Source: Flavobacteriales bacterium (GTDB lineage: Bacteria > Bacteroidota > Bacteroidia > Flavobacteriales > Flavobacteriaceae). Taken from it: a stretch of DNA of 14,490 nucleotides. The position numbers and the translations under genes are program-made. Of the stretch, positions 1 to 8,300 are shown piece after piece. Numbering within the stretch: position 1 is the first letter of the stretch; each line of letters opens with the position of its first letter. The stretch is from NCBI GenBank assembly GCA_027008965.1, contig JALVDN010000074.1, positions 1 to 14,490 on the forward strand. Direction: 5' to 3'. The notes beneath the pieces are model-generated. The model was given only the letters and a program-made list of their open reading frames with translations. It did not search any database and had not been told where the DNA came from.

Positions 1-167
1 AAAACCATTCCGTACTCTGTCTATTTTTTCTCATTTTTGGTTAAAAATTCGGCTTATAACCTTATAATACCTGAGAATTCGGAGGAAAAGAATTATTAAC
101 CCTATCCGGTCAATGATGATAATGAGAAGCGTAGTGAAACATAAGTTGTTTTTGTTATTTTTGATTT
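1..167. other. Intergenic leader upstream of the sensor kinase
   Basis: No complete gene is visible here, and the gene to the left lies outside the window. The stretch is AT-rich. It contains TTATAAT-like sequence near 61-68 and a GGAGGA run at 81-86 that is not followed by any usable start codon. A short open frame begins at ATG 113 and runs out of phase into the kinase gene (see findings). I cannot assign a promoter with confidence. Confidence 0.5.
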
Positions 168-2996
168 GTGATTCAACGTTTGATCTTTTTCATCTTTTTT
201 CTGCTAAGCCTGAGCCTTTGGAGTCAGGGTTACCGGCATTTTACCATTGAGGACGGATTACCAAGTAACCGTATTTACAAAGTGTTGCAGGATTCCACCG
301 GTTTTATTTGGATAGCCACCGACAACGGCCTGGTGCGTTTTGACGGCGTACGTTTCAAAGTATTCAATTCTTCCAACGGATTACCGGTTAATGATATATG
401 GGAAATGGCGGTGGATACCCGAAATCGCTTATGGTTTATCACCAATGCCTCGGGATTGGGTTTTATCAAGAATGATAGTGTCTATGTTTTTTATGCAAAG
501 GATAATCAAAATTTCAATCCGTTGTATTACAATGTATCCGATACAACCGTCGGTTTTAAAAACGCCGACGGGAAATATTATATTTGGACGGGTAATGAAT
601 GGAAGATAAGCAGGCAGCATTTATTCAAGGATAATTATCAATTGATACATCCGAATTTCGGGGGGATAGGAAGAGATAAACATCACCTTGACAGGTGGTT
701 TATAATGAACAAGAATGGCGATACGATACCATTAAATATAAAAATTTCAGGCCGATATTTGTTTGTAAATCAAGTTTCCGGAGATATCTTTACACTCAGC
801 GATTATCAAAAATTGGCCGTAGTTCGTTTAGATAGTTTATTTGCCAACACACTGGAAATAGATTCTTTATTTGAAAATTTTCCCCGGGGCATTCCAAGTC
901 GTGCCGGACTGCAATGGACAAGTGGAAACGCTTGGTTGCTAACAGACAAAAACGGAAAAATAAAGGATTGGAAACGATTTGAAAAAGTAGATGAAGCCCA
1001 TGGTGTTTTTCAAGACCGACAAGGAAATTTTTGGGTTTATACTTTTGGGAACGGATTATGGTTTTTCCCCAAAGCCAATCCTGAATTAGCTCGTTTTCTG
1101 GTAAACCGAAAGGTGCATTTTGCCAAGAAAATAGGAGATAAAATATTCGTACACATTTTGGATGACGGTGTTTATCAATGGAATCCCACATCTGCTGAAT
1201 TCCATAAAGTTTTGCCTTATAAAGGTTATGTCTATAATATTTTTTCCGGGCCGGATAACTCCATCTATGTGTTGGGAAGTACTCGGTTATTTATTCGAAG
1301 GCGAAACCATTGGACCGAGTTTGAAAATTGGTATGGAATCAATGGAATCGGCCTAGGAAAGCATCTATATTTTTCCATGAAATCACATGTATTGAAAACC
1401 GATAATTTTTTACAAACCGTTGATACATTATCCTTGTCAAATGTAGTTATGTTTCGTAATACACCGCTGGGTTTATTAGCCGCCACGAACCGGGGATTGT
1501 TTCATATAAAGGGGGATAAATTTTTCCCCGTGTTTGCTCAAAAATTGAGTATAATGCCGATAAAAGATATACGTGTTAAGAAAAATAATACGTATGTGCT
1601 CACTGAAAACGGTAAGATATACCGCATCAGCATGCCGGGCGAATTATATGAACTAAAAATAGAAGGTATGAGAGGTCCTATCGGAACGATGGCCTTTGAC
1701 CGCGAAGGGAAATTATGGATAGGAGGTGAAAAAGGTTTACAAGTATTTGTCCCTGATGAAAATGATAATTACCGTTTCCTGTACGGATTTCACAAAATGC
1801 ACGGACTGACATCGGAACAAGTCACGGGTATTTTGTTGGACAGTCTCCATGTCTGGGTTAGTTCCTATAATGGAATAGTCAGGTTTCCCGCTCGGATGAA
1901 ACCGCCGCGCGAATTGGAGCATCTCTATTTGCGTTTTATTGAATATGGAGGACATAAACAAAAACAAGATAAATGGAAATTTCAACCCAAAAGCCGGCTG
2001 AGAATCGGATTCGGTATTGTGGATTATATGCATCCCGAACATGTTCAACTATACTACCGAATGATGCCCGACGGACATTGGCATCATGCCACTTCTGACG
2101 AAGTAAGTTTCGAAAGGCTCATACCTGGCAATTACCGTTTTGAACTAAAAGCACTAGCCCCGGATGGAACCCGGAAGCATTTGGCATATGACTTTAGCAT
2201 ACTTCCGTTGTGGTGGCAAACGACCACTACTCGTTTGCTTTTTGGAGTGCTAATGGCTTTTATGCTACTTTTTACAGGGAATTGGATAAGGAAAAAACAA
2301 TCACAGCGTAGGTATGAGTTACTGATTCGTGAAAAACAATGGGCCGAAGCCGAATTGGCCGCCTTACGAAGCCGGATGAATCCGCATTTTATTTTTAACG
2401 CGCTCAACAGCATCTTGTATCATATTGAAAAAAAAGAATACCGCTTATCGGAAAAATACCTGGTCAAGTTTTCACAGCTCGTCAGAAAAATTTTCGAATT
2501 ATCGGCTGTCAAAACAGTGGAACTGGAAAAGGAAATACAGTTTATTACCGATTATTTGGAAATGGAAAAACTCCGATTCAAAGACCGTCTTTCCTATTGC
2601 ATAGATATAGCTCCGGAGGTGAAGCTTACGACCAAAATTCCTTCCATGCTCCTGCAACCATTGGTGGAAAACGCGTTGCAGCACGGATTGTTTCACAAAA
2701 AAGGCAAAGGGCATGTCTGTATTGAAATACGCAAGTCGGGTCAAAAGGGATTGGAAATACGTGTTAAGGATGACGGTATCGGTATCAAACGGGCCGAAGC
2801 AATGAAAAAACACACCCTCGGAAATCACCTTTCACGCGCCACCCGCATCTTGCAAGGTCGTATCAACCTTATAAATAAGAGCGGAAAATGGAAAATCAAC
2901 ATGCAAATGCATGACCGGACACAAAATGAAAATGAAACATACAATACCATTGTCACCCTAAAAATAGAACCTCATGATCAAAGCCATCATCATTGA
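168..2996 (+). CDS. Two-component regulator propeller sensor histidine kinase (LytS type)
   Basis: This is a 942-residue membrane sensor kinase expected to phosphorylate the response regulator encoded next to it. Residues 1-20 form a signal peptide (hydrophobic run ending in WSQG). A large periplasmic region follows with Reg_prop-type blades; the clearest have the pattern GLPSNRIYKVLQDSTGFIW, and further WIGG/FW-type strands recur up to about residue 570. A Y_Y_Y-like module occupies roughly 590-680, then one membrane helix at about 689-707 and a short coiled coil. The cytoplasmic kinase is of the His_kinase/LytS class: RMNPHFIFNALNS with His740 as the expected phospho-acceptor, the N box LLQPLVENALQHG at 828-840, and the ATP-lid motif DDGIGI at 868-873. 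The start is GTG at 168; an in-frame TGA sits at 162, so nothing longer is possible. The 3' end overlaps the regulator gene by 23 bases. The ligand is unknown; other Reg_prop kinases often sense glycans, but nothing here shows that. Confidence 0.93.
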   Translation: MIQRLIFFIFFLLSLSLWSQGYRHFTIEDGLPSNRIYKVLQDSTGFIWIATDNGLVRFDGVRFKVFNSSNGLPVNDIWEMAVDTRNRLWFITNASGLGFIKNDSVYVFYAKDNQNFNPLYYNVSDTTVGFKNADGKYYIWTGNEWKISRQHLFKDNYQLIHPNFGGIGRDKHHLDRWFIMNKNGDTIPLNIKISGRYLFVNQVSGDIFTLSDYQKLAVVRLDSLFANTLEIDSLFENFPRGIPSRAGLQWTSGNAWLLTDKNGKIKDWKRFEKVDEAHGVFQDRQGNFWVYTFGNGLWFFPKANPELARFLVNRKVHFAKKIGDKIFVHILDDGVYQWNPTSAEFHKVLPYKGYVYNIFSGPDNSIYVLGSTRLFIRRRNHWTEFENWYGINGIGLGKHLYFSMKSHVLKTDNFLQTVDTLSLSNVVMFRNTPLGLLAATNRGLFHIKGDKFFPVFAQKLSIMPIKDIRVKKNNTYVLTENGKIYRISMPGELYELKIEGMRGPIGTMAFDREGKLWIGGEKGLQVFVPDENDNYRFLYGFHKMHGLTSEQVTGILLDSLHVWVSSYNGIVRFPARMKPPRELEHLYLRFIEYGGHKQKQDKWKFQPKSRLRIGFGIVDYMHPEHVQLYYRMMPDGHWHHATSDEVSFERLIPGNYRFELKALAPDGTRKHLAYDFSILPLWWQTTTTRLLFGVLMAFMLLFTGNWIRKKQSQRRYELLIREKQWAEAELAALRSRMNPHFIFNALNSILYHIEKKEYRLSEKYLVKFSQLVRKIFELSAVKTVELEKEIQFITDYLEMEKLRFKDRLSYCIDIAPEVKLTTKIPSMLLQPLVENALQHGLFHKKGKGHVCIEIRKSGQKGLEIRVKDDGIGIKRAEAMKKHTLGNHLSRATRILQGRINLINKSGKWKINMQMHDRTQNENETYNTIVTLKIEPHDQSHHH

Positions 2997-3711
2997 CGAC
3001 GAACCCAAAGCTTTGGAAATACTCACATTGAAATTACAAAGATTATTTCCCGAAATCAATGTGGTCCGAAGCTATGAAAATCCGGAACAAGCCTTGTCGG
3101 AATTGCCTCACATCCAACCCGATTTGGTTTTTCTGGATATAGCCATGCCGGGCATGAACGGTTTTGAATGGTTGGAAACCGTGGAAGAACCTTCGTTTGA
3201 AGTGGTCTTCGTAACCGCCTATGATGAATTTGCTTTGGAGGCCCTGCGACATGCCGCAGTGGGTTATGTATTGAAACCCATCGATGAAAATGAATTGAAA
3301 AATGCCGTAAAAAATGCCCTTAAAAATATTGAAGCCAAGAATTCCTTTCATCATAACACCGATTTATTGAGTTATTTACGCAGCAATGATAAACTTCTTT
3401 CCATACCGCTGACCGAAGGCATCAAATTCATTCGCATCGATAAAATTGTACGCCTTGAAGGTACGGCCGGATATACCCGCATTGTGTGTGAAAACGGCAA
3501 AGATTTTATCAGCTCTTATTCACTGGGGAAATTTCAGGAAATGTTACCGGAAGATCATTTTATCAAAACGCATCGTTCGCATATTGTCAATCTGGATTAT
3601 GTGGAAACTTATTTGCACAAAGGTTTTTTGGAGTTGACCAATGGAGATCAAATTCCTTTGACCCGGCCGAATAGGAAAGAATTTTGGAATAAAATGGAAA
3701 AACGTAAGTAA
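2974..3711 (+). CDS. LytTR-family DNA-binding response regulator
   Basis: This 245-residue protein is the cognate output regulator of the upstream kinase. The receiver domain occupies residues 1-120. It shows the acidic pocket D8-D9-E10, the phospho-acceptor D55 in VFLDIAMPG, T81 in VTAYDEFALEAL and the conserved K101 in VLKPIDE. Residues 139-242 form a LytTR DNA-binding domain with the family hallmarks RLEGTAGYT, FIKTHRSHIVNLDYV and IPLTRPNRKEF. LytTR regulators typically bind direct repeats upstream of target promoters. The ATG lies inside the kinase gene (23-base overlap), which indicates translational coupling and a single transcript. There is no adjacent obvious target operon: the next genes are cell-wall recycling and transport, so the regulon cannot be inferred from position. 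The downstream gap to 3838 is short and lacks a clear terminator. Confidence 0.94.
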   Translation: MIKAIIIDDEPKALEILTLKLQRLFPEINVVRSYENPEQALSELPHIQPDLVFLDIAMPGMNGFEWLETVEEPSFEVVFVTAYDEFALEALRHAAVGYVLKPIDENELKNAVKNALKNIEAKNSFHHNTDLLSYLRSNDKLLSIPLTEGIKFIRIDKIVRLEGTAGYTRIVCENGKDFISSYSLGKFQEMLPEDHFIKTHRSHIVNLDYVETYLHKGFLELTNGDQIPLTRPNRKEFWNKMEKRK

Positions 3712-3837
3712 AAGATTTTATAAACATCACAACAATAAAGGCTTTAGGGAAACAACAAATGTTAAAGTTTATAAAGCCGGTCATTTTAATGCATATTTTT
3801 ACTAATTTCGGGGGCGTGAATTTAAAAATGGATTTTT
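3712..3837. promoter_or_regulatory. Gap before anmK with a weak Bacteroidota -7-like motif
   Basis: The 126-base gap holds no gene. TAATTTCG at 3803-3810 differs by one base from the Bacteroidota -7 consensus TAnnTTTG, at a plausible distance from the anmK ATG at 3838. No convincing -33 TTTG stands at the right spacing. GGCTTTA (about 3739) and TAAAGCC (about 3772) are complementary but separated by a long loop, so they are a poor terminator candidate. Confidence 0.25.
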
Positions 3838-4884
3838 ATGAAGGTTATCGGGATCATGAGTGGCACATCTCTTGACGGCGTGGACATGATTTATGTGGAC
3901 TTTGACGATGAGAAGGTGAATAAATACCAAATTCTGGCGGCTAAAACATATCCTTATAGTGGGGATCAAAAAAAGAAACTCTATGATGCATTTCATTTTG
4001 ACAGTAAACAATTGATGGAACTGCATGTTGATTTCGGGTCTTTTTTGGGCAGATTGGCCAAAAGATTTATTGCCGATTTTGATTTGCCCGCTCCCGACTG
4101 GATTTCATCACACGGCCACACCATTTTTCATGAACCTTTGAAAGGCTATACTTTCCAAATAGGTCATGGAGCCTATTTGATGGCGGCATCGGAAGTGAAC
4201 ACGGTTTGTGATTTCAGGCCGCAAGACATAGCTTTGGGTGGCATGGGTGCCCCTTTTGCTCCCATTGGTGATCATATTTTGTTTAAGGAATATGACTATT
4301 GTCTCAACATAGGCGGATTTGCCAATGTTTCTTATGAAGACGAGAAAGGTAAACGTCAAGCACATGATATTGTGGCGGCCAATTTTGTTTTAAACGCAAT
4401 GGCCGAATGGCTGGGCAAACCCTATGATGAAGGAGGAAAATTTGCACGTCAAGGGAAAATAATAAAGGATTTGTTCAATGAACTGAAAGTTCAATCGAAT
4501 TTAGGAGATTTAAAATTATCCTTAGGAAGGGAATTTGTGGAAGAAAAAATATTCCCGATTCTGAACAAATTTTCAAATAATATTTACAATTTATTGAGAA
4601 CGTATGTCGAATTTATTGCCTCCGAAATTGCTACCAGCGTGGGTAAGGGTAAAATGCTGATTACGGGAGGTGGAGCTTATAATGATTTTTTGATTGAACG
4701 CATCAAAGCTTTATCCGAAACGGAAATTATTATACCGGATAAAATAATTGTAGATTTTAAAGAAGCACTTATTTTTGCTTTGATGGGATATTTGAGAGTA
4801 AAAAACAAAGTGAATGTGTTAGCATCGGTAACGGGTGCCCGGAAAGATCATTCTTCCGGAGTGATTTATTTGGTCCCCGAATAA
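3838..4884 (+). CDS. anmK: Anhydro-N-acetylmuramic acid kinase
   Basis: AnmK is a cytoplasmic enzyme that hydrolyses the 1,6-anhydro ring of anhydro-MurNAc and phosphorylates it with ATP to MurNAc-6-phosphate, allowing reuse of cell-wall sugar. The 348 residues lie close to the usual family length. Visible motifs: GIMSGTSLDGVD (5-16, nucleotide phosphate binding), SHGHTIFH (91-98), GGMGAPF (134-140), NIGGFANVS (157-165), and AHDIVAANFVLN, where D177 matches the catalytic aspartate. ITGGGAYND and the closing KEALIFALMG segment complete the sugar-kinase-like fold. A murQ etherase, the usual next step, is not in this window. The gene is followed after 43 bases by nhaD, but a promoter-like motif in that gap suggests at least partly separate transcription. 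ATG 3838 is the only sensible start, because the motif-bearing N-terminus begins directly after it. Confidence 0.95.
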   Translation: MKVIGIMSGTSLDGVDMIYVDFDDEKVNKYQILAAKTYPYSGDQKKKLYDAFHFDSKQLMELHVDFGSFLGRLAKRFIADFDLPAPDWISSHGHTIFHEPLKGYTFQIGHGAYLMAASEVNTVCDFRPQDIALGGMGAPFAPIGDHILFKEYDYCLNIGGFANVSYEDEKGKRQAHDIVAANFVLNAMAEWLGKPYDEGGKFARQGKIIKDLFNELKVQSNLGDLKLSLGREFVEEKIFPILNKFSNNIYNLLRTYVEFIASEIATSVGKGKMLITGGGAYNDFLIERIKALSETEIIIPDKIIVDFKEALIFALMGYLRVKNKVNVLASVTGARKDHSSGVIYLVPE

Positions 4885-4904
4885 GTTTAGTTTTATTACA
4901 TTTG
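4869..4904 (+). promoter_or_regulatory. Candidate Bacteroidota-type promoter for nhaD
   Basis: TACATTTG at 4897-4904 matches the Bacteroidota -7 consensus TAnnTTTG exactly. TTTG at 4869-4872 could serve as the -33 element, although the 24-base spacer is at the long end of what is reported. Transcription would begin near 4911, about 17 bases before the nhaD ATG. This is a motif call only. Confidence 0.45.
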
Positions 4905-4927
4905 TCGTTGTTAAAAAATTTAGGCAC

Positions 4928-6331
4928 ATGGATTTAGCGCAAATTATTCCCTGGTTAATCGTCATTGCTTTTGTTGTAGGATATGTGTTAATCGCCACGG
5001 AGCATAAACTGGGGGTGGATAAAACCGTTCCAGCATTGGTGCTGGCGGCCGTGTTATGGACGATTGTTAGCATTGCTTTTAAAAACGGTTGGATCAACGT
5101 TATTGATGCAGAAGGACATGTTTATAAATTTTTGGATGGTGAATCGGCCGAACATGGGTTCAAAAATATTTTGCTTCATCATTTGGCCAAGACATCGGAA
5201 ATTTTGGTTTTCTTGCTTGGGGCCATGACTATTGTGGAATTGATAGACTTACACCGGGGTTTTGAAATATTGAAATCCTATATCAAAACTAATAGCCGCA
5301 GGAAACTACTATGGGTGATTGGCATTTTGGCCTTTTTCTTGTCTGCTGTAATTGACAACTTGACGGCCACCATTGTTTTGATAACACTCTTGAGGAAACT
5401 TATCAAAGAAAGAAACGACAGGATTTGGTATGCATCGCTTATTGTGATTGCCGCCAATGCAGGTGGCGCTTGGTCTCCCATTGGTGATGTGACAACCACC
5501 ATGCTTTGGATTGCCAATAAAATTTCTGTAGCGGGTTTGATTGAGCATGTGGTGGCTCCATCGTTATTAAATTTTGCCGTTCCGTTTTTTATAGCATCCA
5601 CCTTCCCGGTTTTTAAAGGCTATGTGGATAGAGCCAAAGAAAACGAAAGGGAACTGGAAAAAATCGAACTATTACTCAGTAGCCGGACGATGCTTTTTGT
5701 AGGCTTGGGATCCATCATTATGGTTCCTGTTTTTAAAGTAGTAACCCATTTACCTCCTTATATTGGAATGATGTTGGCTTTGGGCATTGTATGGTTGGTA
5801 TCGGAAATTGTTCACCCGGAAGAAGAATTCACTGAAGAACGCAAGCATCTTTATTCTGCACACACGGCCTTATCTAGGGTGGAAATGTCCAGTATTTTGT
5901 TTTTCTTGGGTATTCTTCTTGCAGTGGGAGCTTTGGAAAGTGTGGTTTGGGGAAGCATTCAAATAAACGGCCATTTAGCTGAAGCCAATACATTACAATA
6001 TTTGGCCTATGTGCTCAATAATATCTTCCCTTCGCAAGAAATTGTGATCATTCTCTTGGGGATTATCTCCGCCATTATTGATAACGTTCCGTTGGTAGCG
6101 GCAGCCATCAGCATGTTTGATTGGCCGATGGATTCGGTTTATTGGCATCAAATAGCTTATTCTGCCGGAACAGGTGGTAGTATTTTGATCATCGGTTCGG
6201 CAGCGGGAGTGGCCGCGATGGGTATGGAAAAAATAGAGTTTTTCTGGTATTTGAAACGAATTTCATGGTTGGCATTTTTGGGTTTTTTAACCGGATTTAT
6301 AACTTTTGGGATTGAAAGTTTTTTTATATAA
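4928..6331 (+). CDS. nhaD: Sodium:proton antiporter, NhaD family
   Basis: This 467-residue inner-membrane protein belongs to the NhaD branch of the ion-transporter superfamily and is expected to export Na+ in exchange for H+. Hydrophobic helices are spread over the whole length. The diagnostic segments are present as an internal pair: SAVIDNLTATIV (139-150) with the downstream block NAGGAWSPIGDVTTTMLW (177-194), and in the second half SAIIDNVPLVAA (381-392) followed by the glycine-rich GTGGSILIIGSAAGVAAMG. The two ID-N motifs in inverted-repeat halves are the expected ion-binding helix breaks. Length is normal. The exbB-like gene starts 65 bases downstream on the same strand. An NhaD antiporter fits an organism that meets high sodium or alkaline conditions, but this is inference. 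The start at 4928 has no Shine-Dalgarno motif. Confidence 0.95.
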   Translation: MDLAQIIPWLIVIAFVVGYVLIATEHKLGVDKTVPALVLAAVLWTIVSIAFKNGWINVIDAEGHVYKFLDGESAEHGFKNILLHHLAKTSEILVFLLGAMTIVELIDLHRGFEILKSYIKTNSRRKLLWVIGILAFFLSAVIDNLTATIVLITLLRKLIKERNDRIWYASLIVIAANAGGAWSPIGDVTTTMLWIANKISVAGLIEHVVAPSLLNFAVPFFIASTFPVFKGYVDRAKENERELEKIELLLSSRTMLFVGLGSIIMVPVFKVVTHLPPYIGMMLALGIVWLVSEIVHPEEEFTEERKHLYSAHTALSRVEMSSILFFLGILLAVGALESVVWGSIQINGHLAEANTLQYLAYVLNNIFPSQEIVIILLGIISAIIDNVPLVAAAISMFDWPMDSVYWHQIAYSAGTGGSILIIGSAAGVAAMGMEKIEFFWYLKRISWLAFLGFLTGFITFGIESFFI

Positions 6332-6361
6332 GTAATAATTAAATAATAACCACGTTTGAAT

Positions 6362-6389
6362 AAAGATTAAAATAAAAAGATTAAAATAA
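6362..6389 (+). repeat. Perfect tandem duplication of a 14-bp A-rich unit before exbB
   Basis: AAAGATTAAAATAA occurs twice back to back (6362-6375 and 6376-6389) with no mismatch. It ends 7 bases before the exbB ATG at 6397, in the 5' leader where an A-rich tract would influence translation initiation in a lineage lacking Shine-Dalgarno sites. A tandem unit can change copy number by slippage. Confidence 0.85.
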
Positions 6390-6396
6390 TAATCAT

Positions 6397-7107
6397 ATGA
6401 TTCCACTTCAAACCACAAAAGTAGCGGATACATTGGCCACAGCAAGCGAAAACCTCACCGGTGAGCCGGTGGAGAAAACCTTATCCGTAATGGATTTGGT
6501 GCTTCAAAGCGGACCGGCCGGACTAACCATTATCATTCTTTTGTTTTTGATGCTTTTTGTAACGCTATTCATCTATTTTGAACGTTTATCCGCCTTGAAA
6601 GACGCTTCCAAAATCGATCCTAACTTTATGAATCAAATACGTCATTCCATTAAATCGGGGAATTTGGAAGGGGCGCTCATGCTTGCCCGTCAATCCAAAT
6701 CTCCTGTAGCCCGGTTGATTGAAAAAGGCATTACGCGTATAGGAAAACCCTTGGATGATATCAACAAAGCCATTGAAAATGCAGGGAAACTGGAAGTTTA
6801 TAACCTGGAAAAAAATGTGAGTATACTGGCCATGATTGCCGGAGCGGCACCTATGTTAGGTTTCTTGGGAACCGTAGTAGGTATGATTATTGCGTTTCAT
6901 AACATGGCTTCCGGAGGTGGAAAAATTGAAGTAAGTGCTTTGGCTCAAGGTATATACACGGCCATGACCACCACTGTTGCCGGTTTAATTGTGGGAATTA
7001 TTGCATACATAGCCTACAACCATTTGGTGGTTAAAACCGATAAGTTGATATATAAAATGGAAGCCAATGCCGTAGAATTTTTGGATGTTTTAAACGAACC
7101 CGCCTAA
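6397..7107 (+). CDS. exbB: MotA/TolQ/ExbB proton-channel family protein
   Basis: This is the 236-residue multi-span subunit of an ExbB/ExbD-type motor, which uses ion flow across the inner membrane to energise a TonB partner. Predicted helices are at about 41-61, 143-167 and 185-208, with a cytoplasmic region between the first and second, as in ExbB. The family signature AGAAPMLGFLGTVVGMIIAF (148-167) and the third helix GIYTAMTTTVAGLIVGIIAY are clear. The soluble stretch ahead of helix 1 (about 40 residues) is longer than in the shortest TolQ proteins. exbD starts 10 bases after the stop, so the two are co-translated from one message. The family also includes TolQ and MotA; the ExbD- and TonB-like neighbours favour ExbB. 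A tandem repeat lies in the leader. Confidence 0.92.
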   Translation: MIPLQTTKVADTLATASENLTGEPVEKTLSVMDLVLQSGPAGLTIIILLFLMLFVTLFIYFERLSALKDASKIDPNFMNQIRHSIKSGNLEGALMLARQSKSPVARLIEKGITRIGKPLDDINKAIENAGKLEVYNLEKNVSILAMIAGAAPMLGFLGTVVGMIIAFHNMASGGGKIEVSALAQGIYTAMTTTVAGLIVGIIAYIAYNHLVVKTDKLIYKMEANAVEFLDVLNEPA

Positions 7108-7117
7108 TCATCCCACC

Positions 7118-7510
7118 ATGGATTTAAAAGGAAGAAATAAAATAAGTCCGGAATTCAGCATGGCATCCATGACGGACATTGTCTTTTTGTTGTTGATATT
7201 CTTTATGCTCACCTCCACTTTGGTGGCCGTAGATGCATTGGATATTGTTTTGCCCAAAGCTAAAGGGAAAACCGAAAAAAGTCAGGACGTGTCGGTGACC
7301 ATCACCAAAGATTTGAAATTTTATGTGAATAAAACTCCGGTCCCTAAGGATAAAATCCCTGCGGTGATACAAGCCAAACTCAAAAACGATGATAAACCTG
7401 TTGTCATTCTCCGTGCCGAAGAAGGTGTTCCCATTGAAGAAGCCGTGTACATCATGGATATTGCCAACCGGAATAATTATAAATTGATATTGGCGGTCAG
7501 TCCGGAATAA
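7118..7510 (+). CDS. exbD: ExbD/TolR family biopolymer transport protein
   Basis: This 130-residue single-span protein partners the upstream ExbB-like channel. A short cytoplasmic N-terminus leads into the motif MASMTDIVFLLLIFFMLTST (15-34). D20 within the helix is the ion-carrying aspartate equivalent to the essential residue of ExbD/TolR. The periplasmic part (about 40-130) has the family alternation, with DVSVTITKDLKFYVNKTPVP and the terminal VVILRAEEGVPIEEAVYIMD. Length is typical for the compact Bacteroidota form. It sits between the exbB-like gene (10-base gap) and the TonB-like gene (37-base gap). The role as TonB energiser rather than TolR-type cell-division partner is inferred from the neighbour at 7548. 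Confidence 0.93.
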   Translation: MDLKGRNKISPEFSMASMTDIVFLLLIFFMLTSTLVAVDALDIVLPKAKGKTEKSQDVSVTITKDLKFYVNKTPVPKDKIPAVIQAKLKNDDKPVVILRAEEGVPIEEAVYIMDIANRNNYKLILAVSPE

Positions 7511-7547
7511 AATTTGTATTTTTAATTAACCGAGTTTAGAATAAACC

Positions 7548-8300
7548 ATGCTGGAAACCAAACATCAACGTAAAGCATTGATGGAAACCGTTGCCATTTT
7601 GGCGGTTCTCATTGCTTTAATGTTGATTTCGGGATTAAAATACCTGGATCCGCCTCCACCGGGAAATATTGCCGTTAATTTCGGTACTTCCGAAACGGGA
7701 AAAGGAAATGTTCAACCAGAACAACCCGTCAACAAACCCAAACCGGTCACTCCACCCGAACCTGTCAAGCAAGTGAAAGAACAAGTGCTGACCAATGACC
7801 AAACGGATGCACCCATAATTACTCCCAAGAAAAAGAAACCCAAATCCAAACCTCAATCTAAACCGAAGCCCAAACCCAAGCCTTCCAAAGAAACCACCGA
7901 TGTGTTGGATAATATTTTCAATGCCCCTGCAGATGAAGGAGGTGAAGGCGATGATCAAACCGTTGGAGACAAAGGAAATCGAGAAGGAGATAAAAATGCC
8001 AAGGGATATTACGGCACGGGTAAATCGGGCGGTGGAGGAGACGGAAATTATTTTTTGGGCAACCGCAAACCCGTTTATAAAGCCAAGCCTGCCTACAAAT
8101 GTAATGAAAGCGGCACTGTGGTGGTCATCATCACGGTGGACCGGAACGGAAATGTAATCAAAGCCGTGAAAGGAAGAGGTACTACCGCCGCTCCTTGTTT
8201 GACCGAAGCCGCCATTCAAGCCGCCTATAAAACCAAGTGGGAAAAAGGCGATATGGACAAGCAAGTGGGCAAAATTATTTTCCGTTTCAAATTGCAATGA
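7548..8300 (+). CDS. TonB-like energy transducer
   Basis: This 250-residue envelope protein has TonB architecture. A short cytoplasmic N-terminus is followed by one membrane helix (about 14-30). Next come a proline/lysine-rich periplasmic spacer (61-113, with KPKSKP and KPKPKPKPSK runs) and a Gly/Asp-rich linker (128-168). The C-terminal domain (about 172-250) contains GTVVVIITVDRNGNVIKAVKGRG, a TonB_C-type strand pattern. The spacer is what lets such proteins reach outer-membrane receptors. Two cysteines, C185 and C217, flank the C-terminal strands and could form a disulfide in the periplasm. It follows exbB- and exbD-like genes, which would power it. Its stop overlaps the folC start (ATGA at 8297-8300), so folC is translationally coupled to it. 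The paralogue number in the genome and its receptor partner are unknown. Confidence 0.85.
   Translation: MLETKHQRKALMETVAILAVLIALMLISGLKYLDPPPPGNIAVNFGTSETGKGNVQPEQPVNKPKPVTPPEPVKQVKEQVLTNDQTDAPIITPKKKKPKSKPQSKPKPKPKPSKETTDVLDNIFNAPADEGGEGDDQTVGDKGNREGDKNAKGYYGTGKSGGGGDGNYFLGNRKPVYKAKPAYKCNESGTVVVIITVDRNGNVIKAVKGRGTTAAPCLTEAAIQAAYKTKWEKGDMDKQVGKIIFRFKLQ

Noticed and set aside
81..100. GGAGGA as a ribosome binding site
   Set aside because: No ATG, GTG or TTG follows at 5-12 bases, and other genes here do not use such sites.
156..163. TATTTTTG as a -7 promoter element for the sensor kinase
   Set aside because: It matches TAnnTTTG but ends 4 bases before the GTG, so transcription would begin within the coding sequence.
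7635..8297. 220-codon minus-strand frame opposite the TonB-like gene
   Set aside because: It is the antisense shadow of the Pro/Lys/Gly-rich coding sequence, giving a Phe/Gly-rich peptide without domain features. The plus-strand gene is clearly real.
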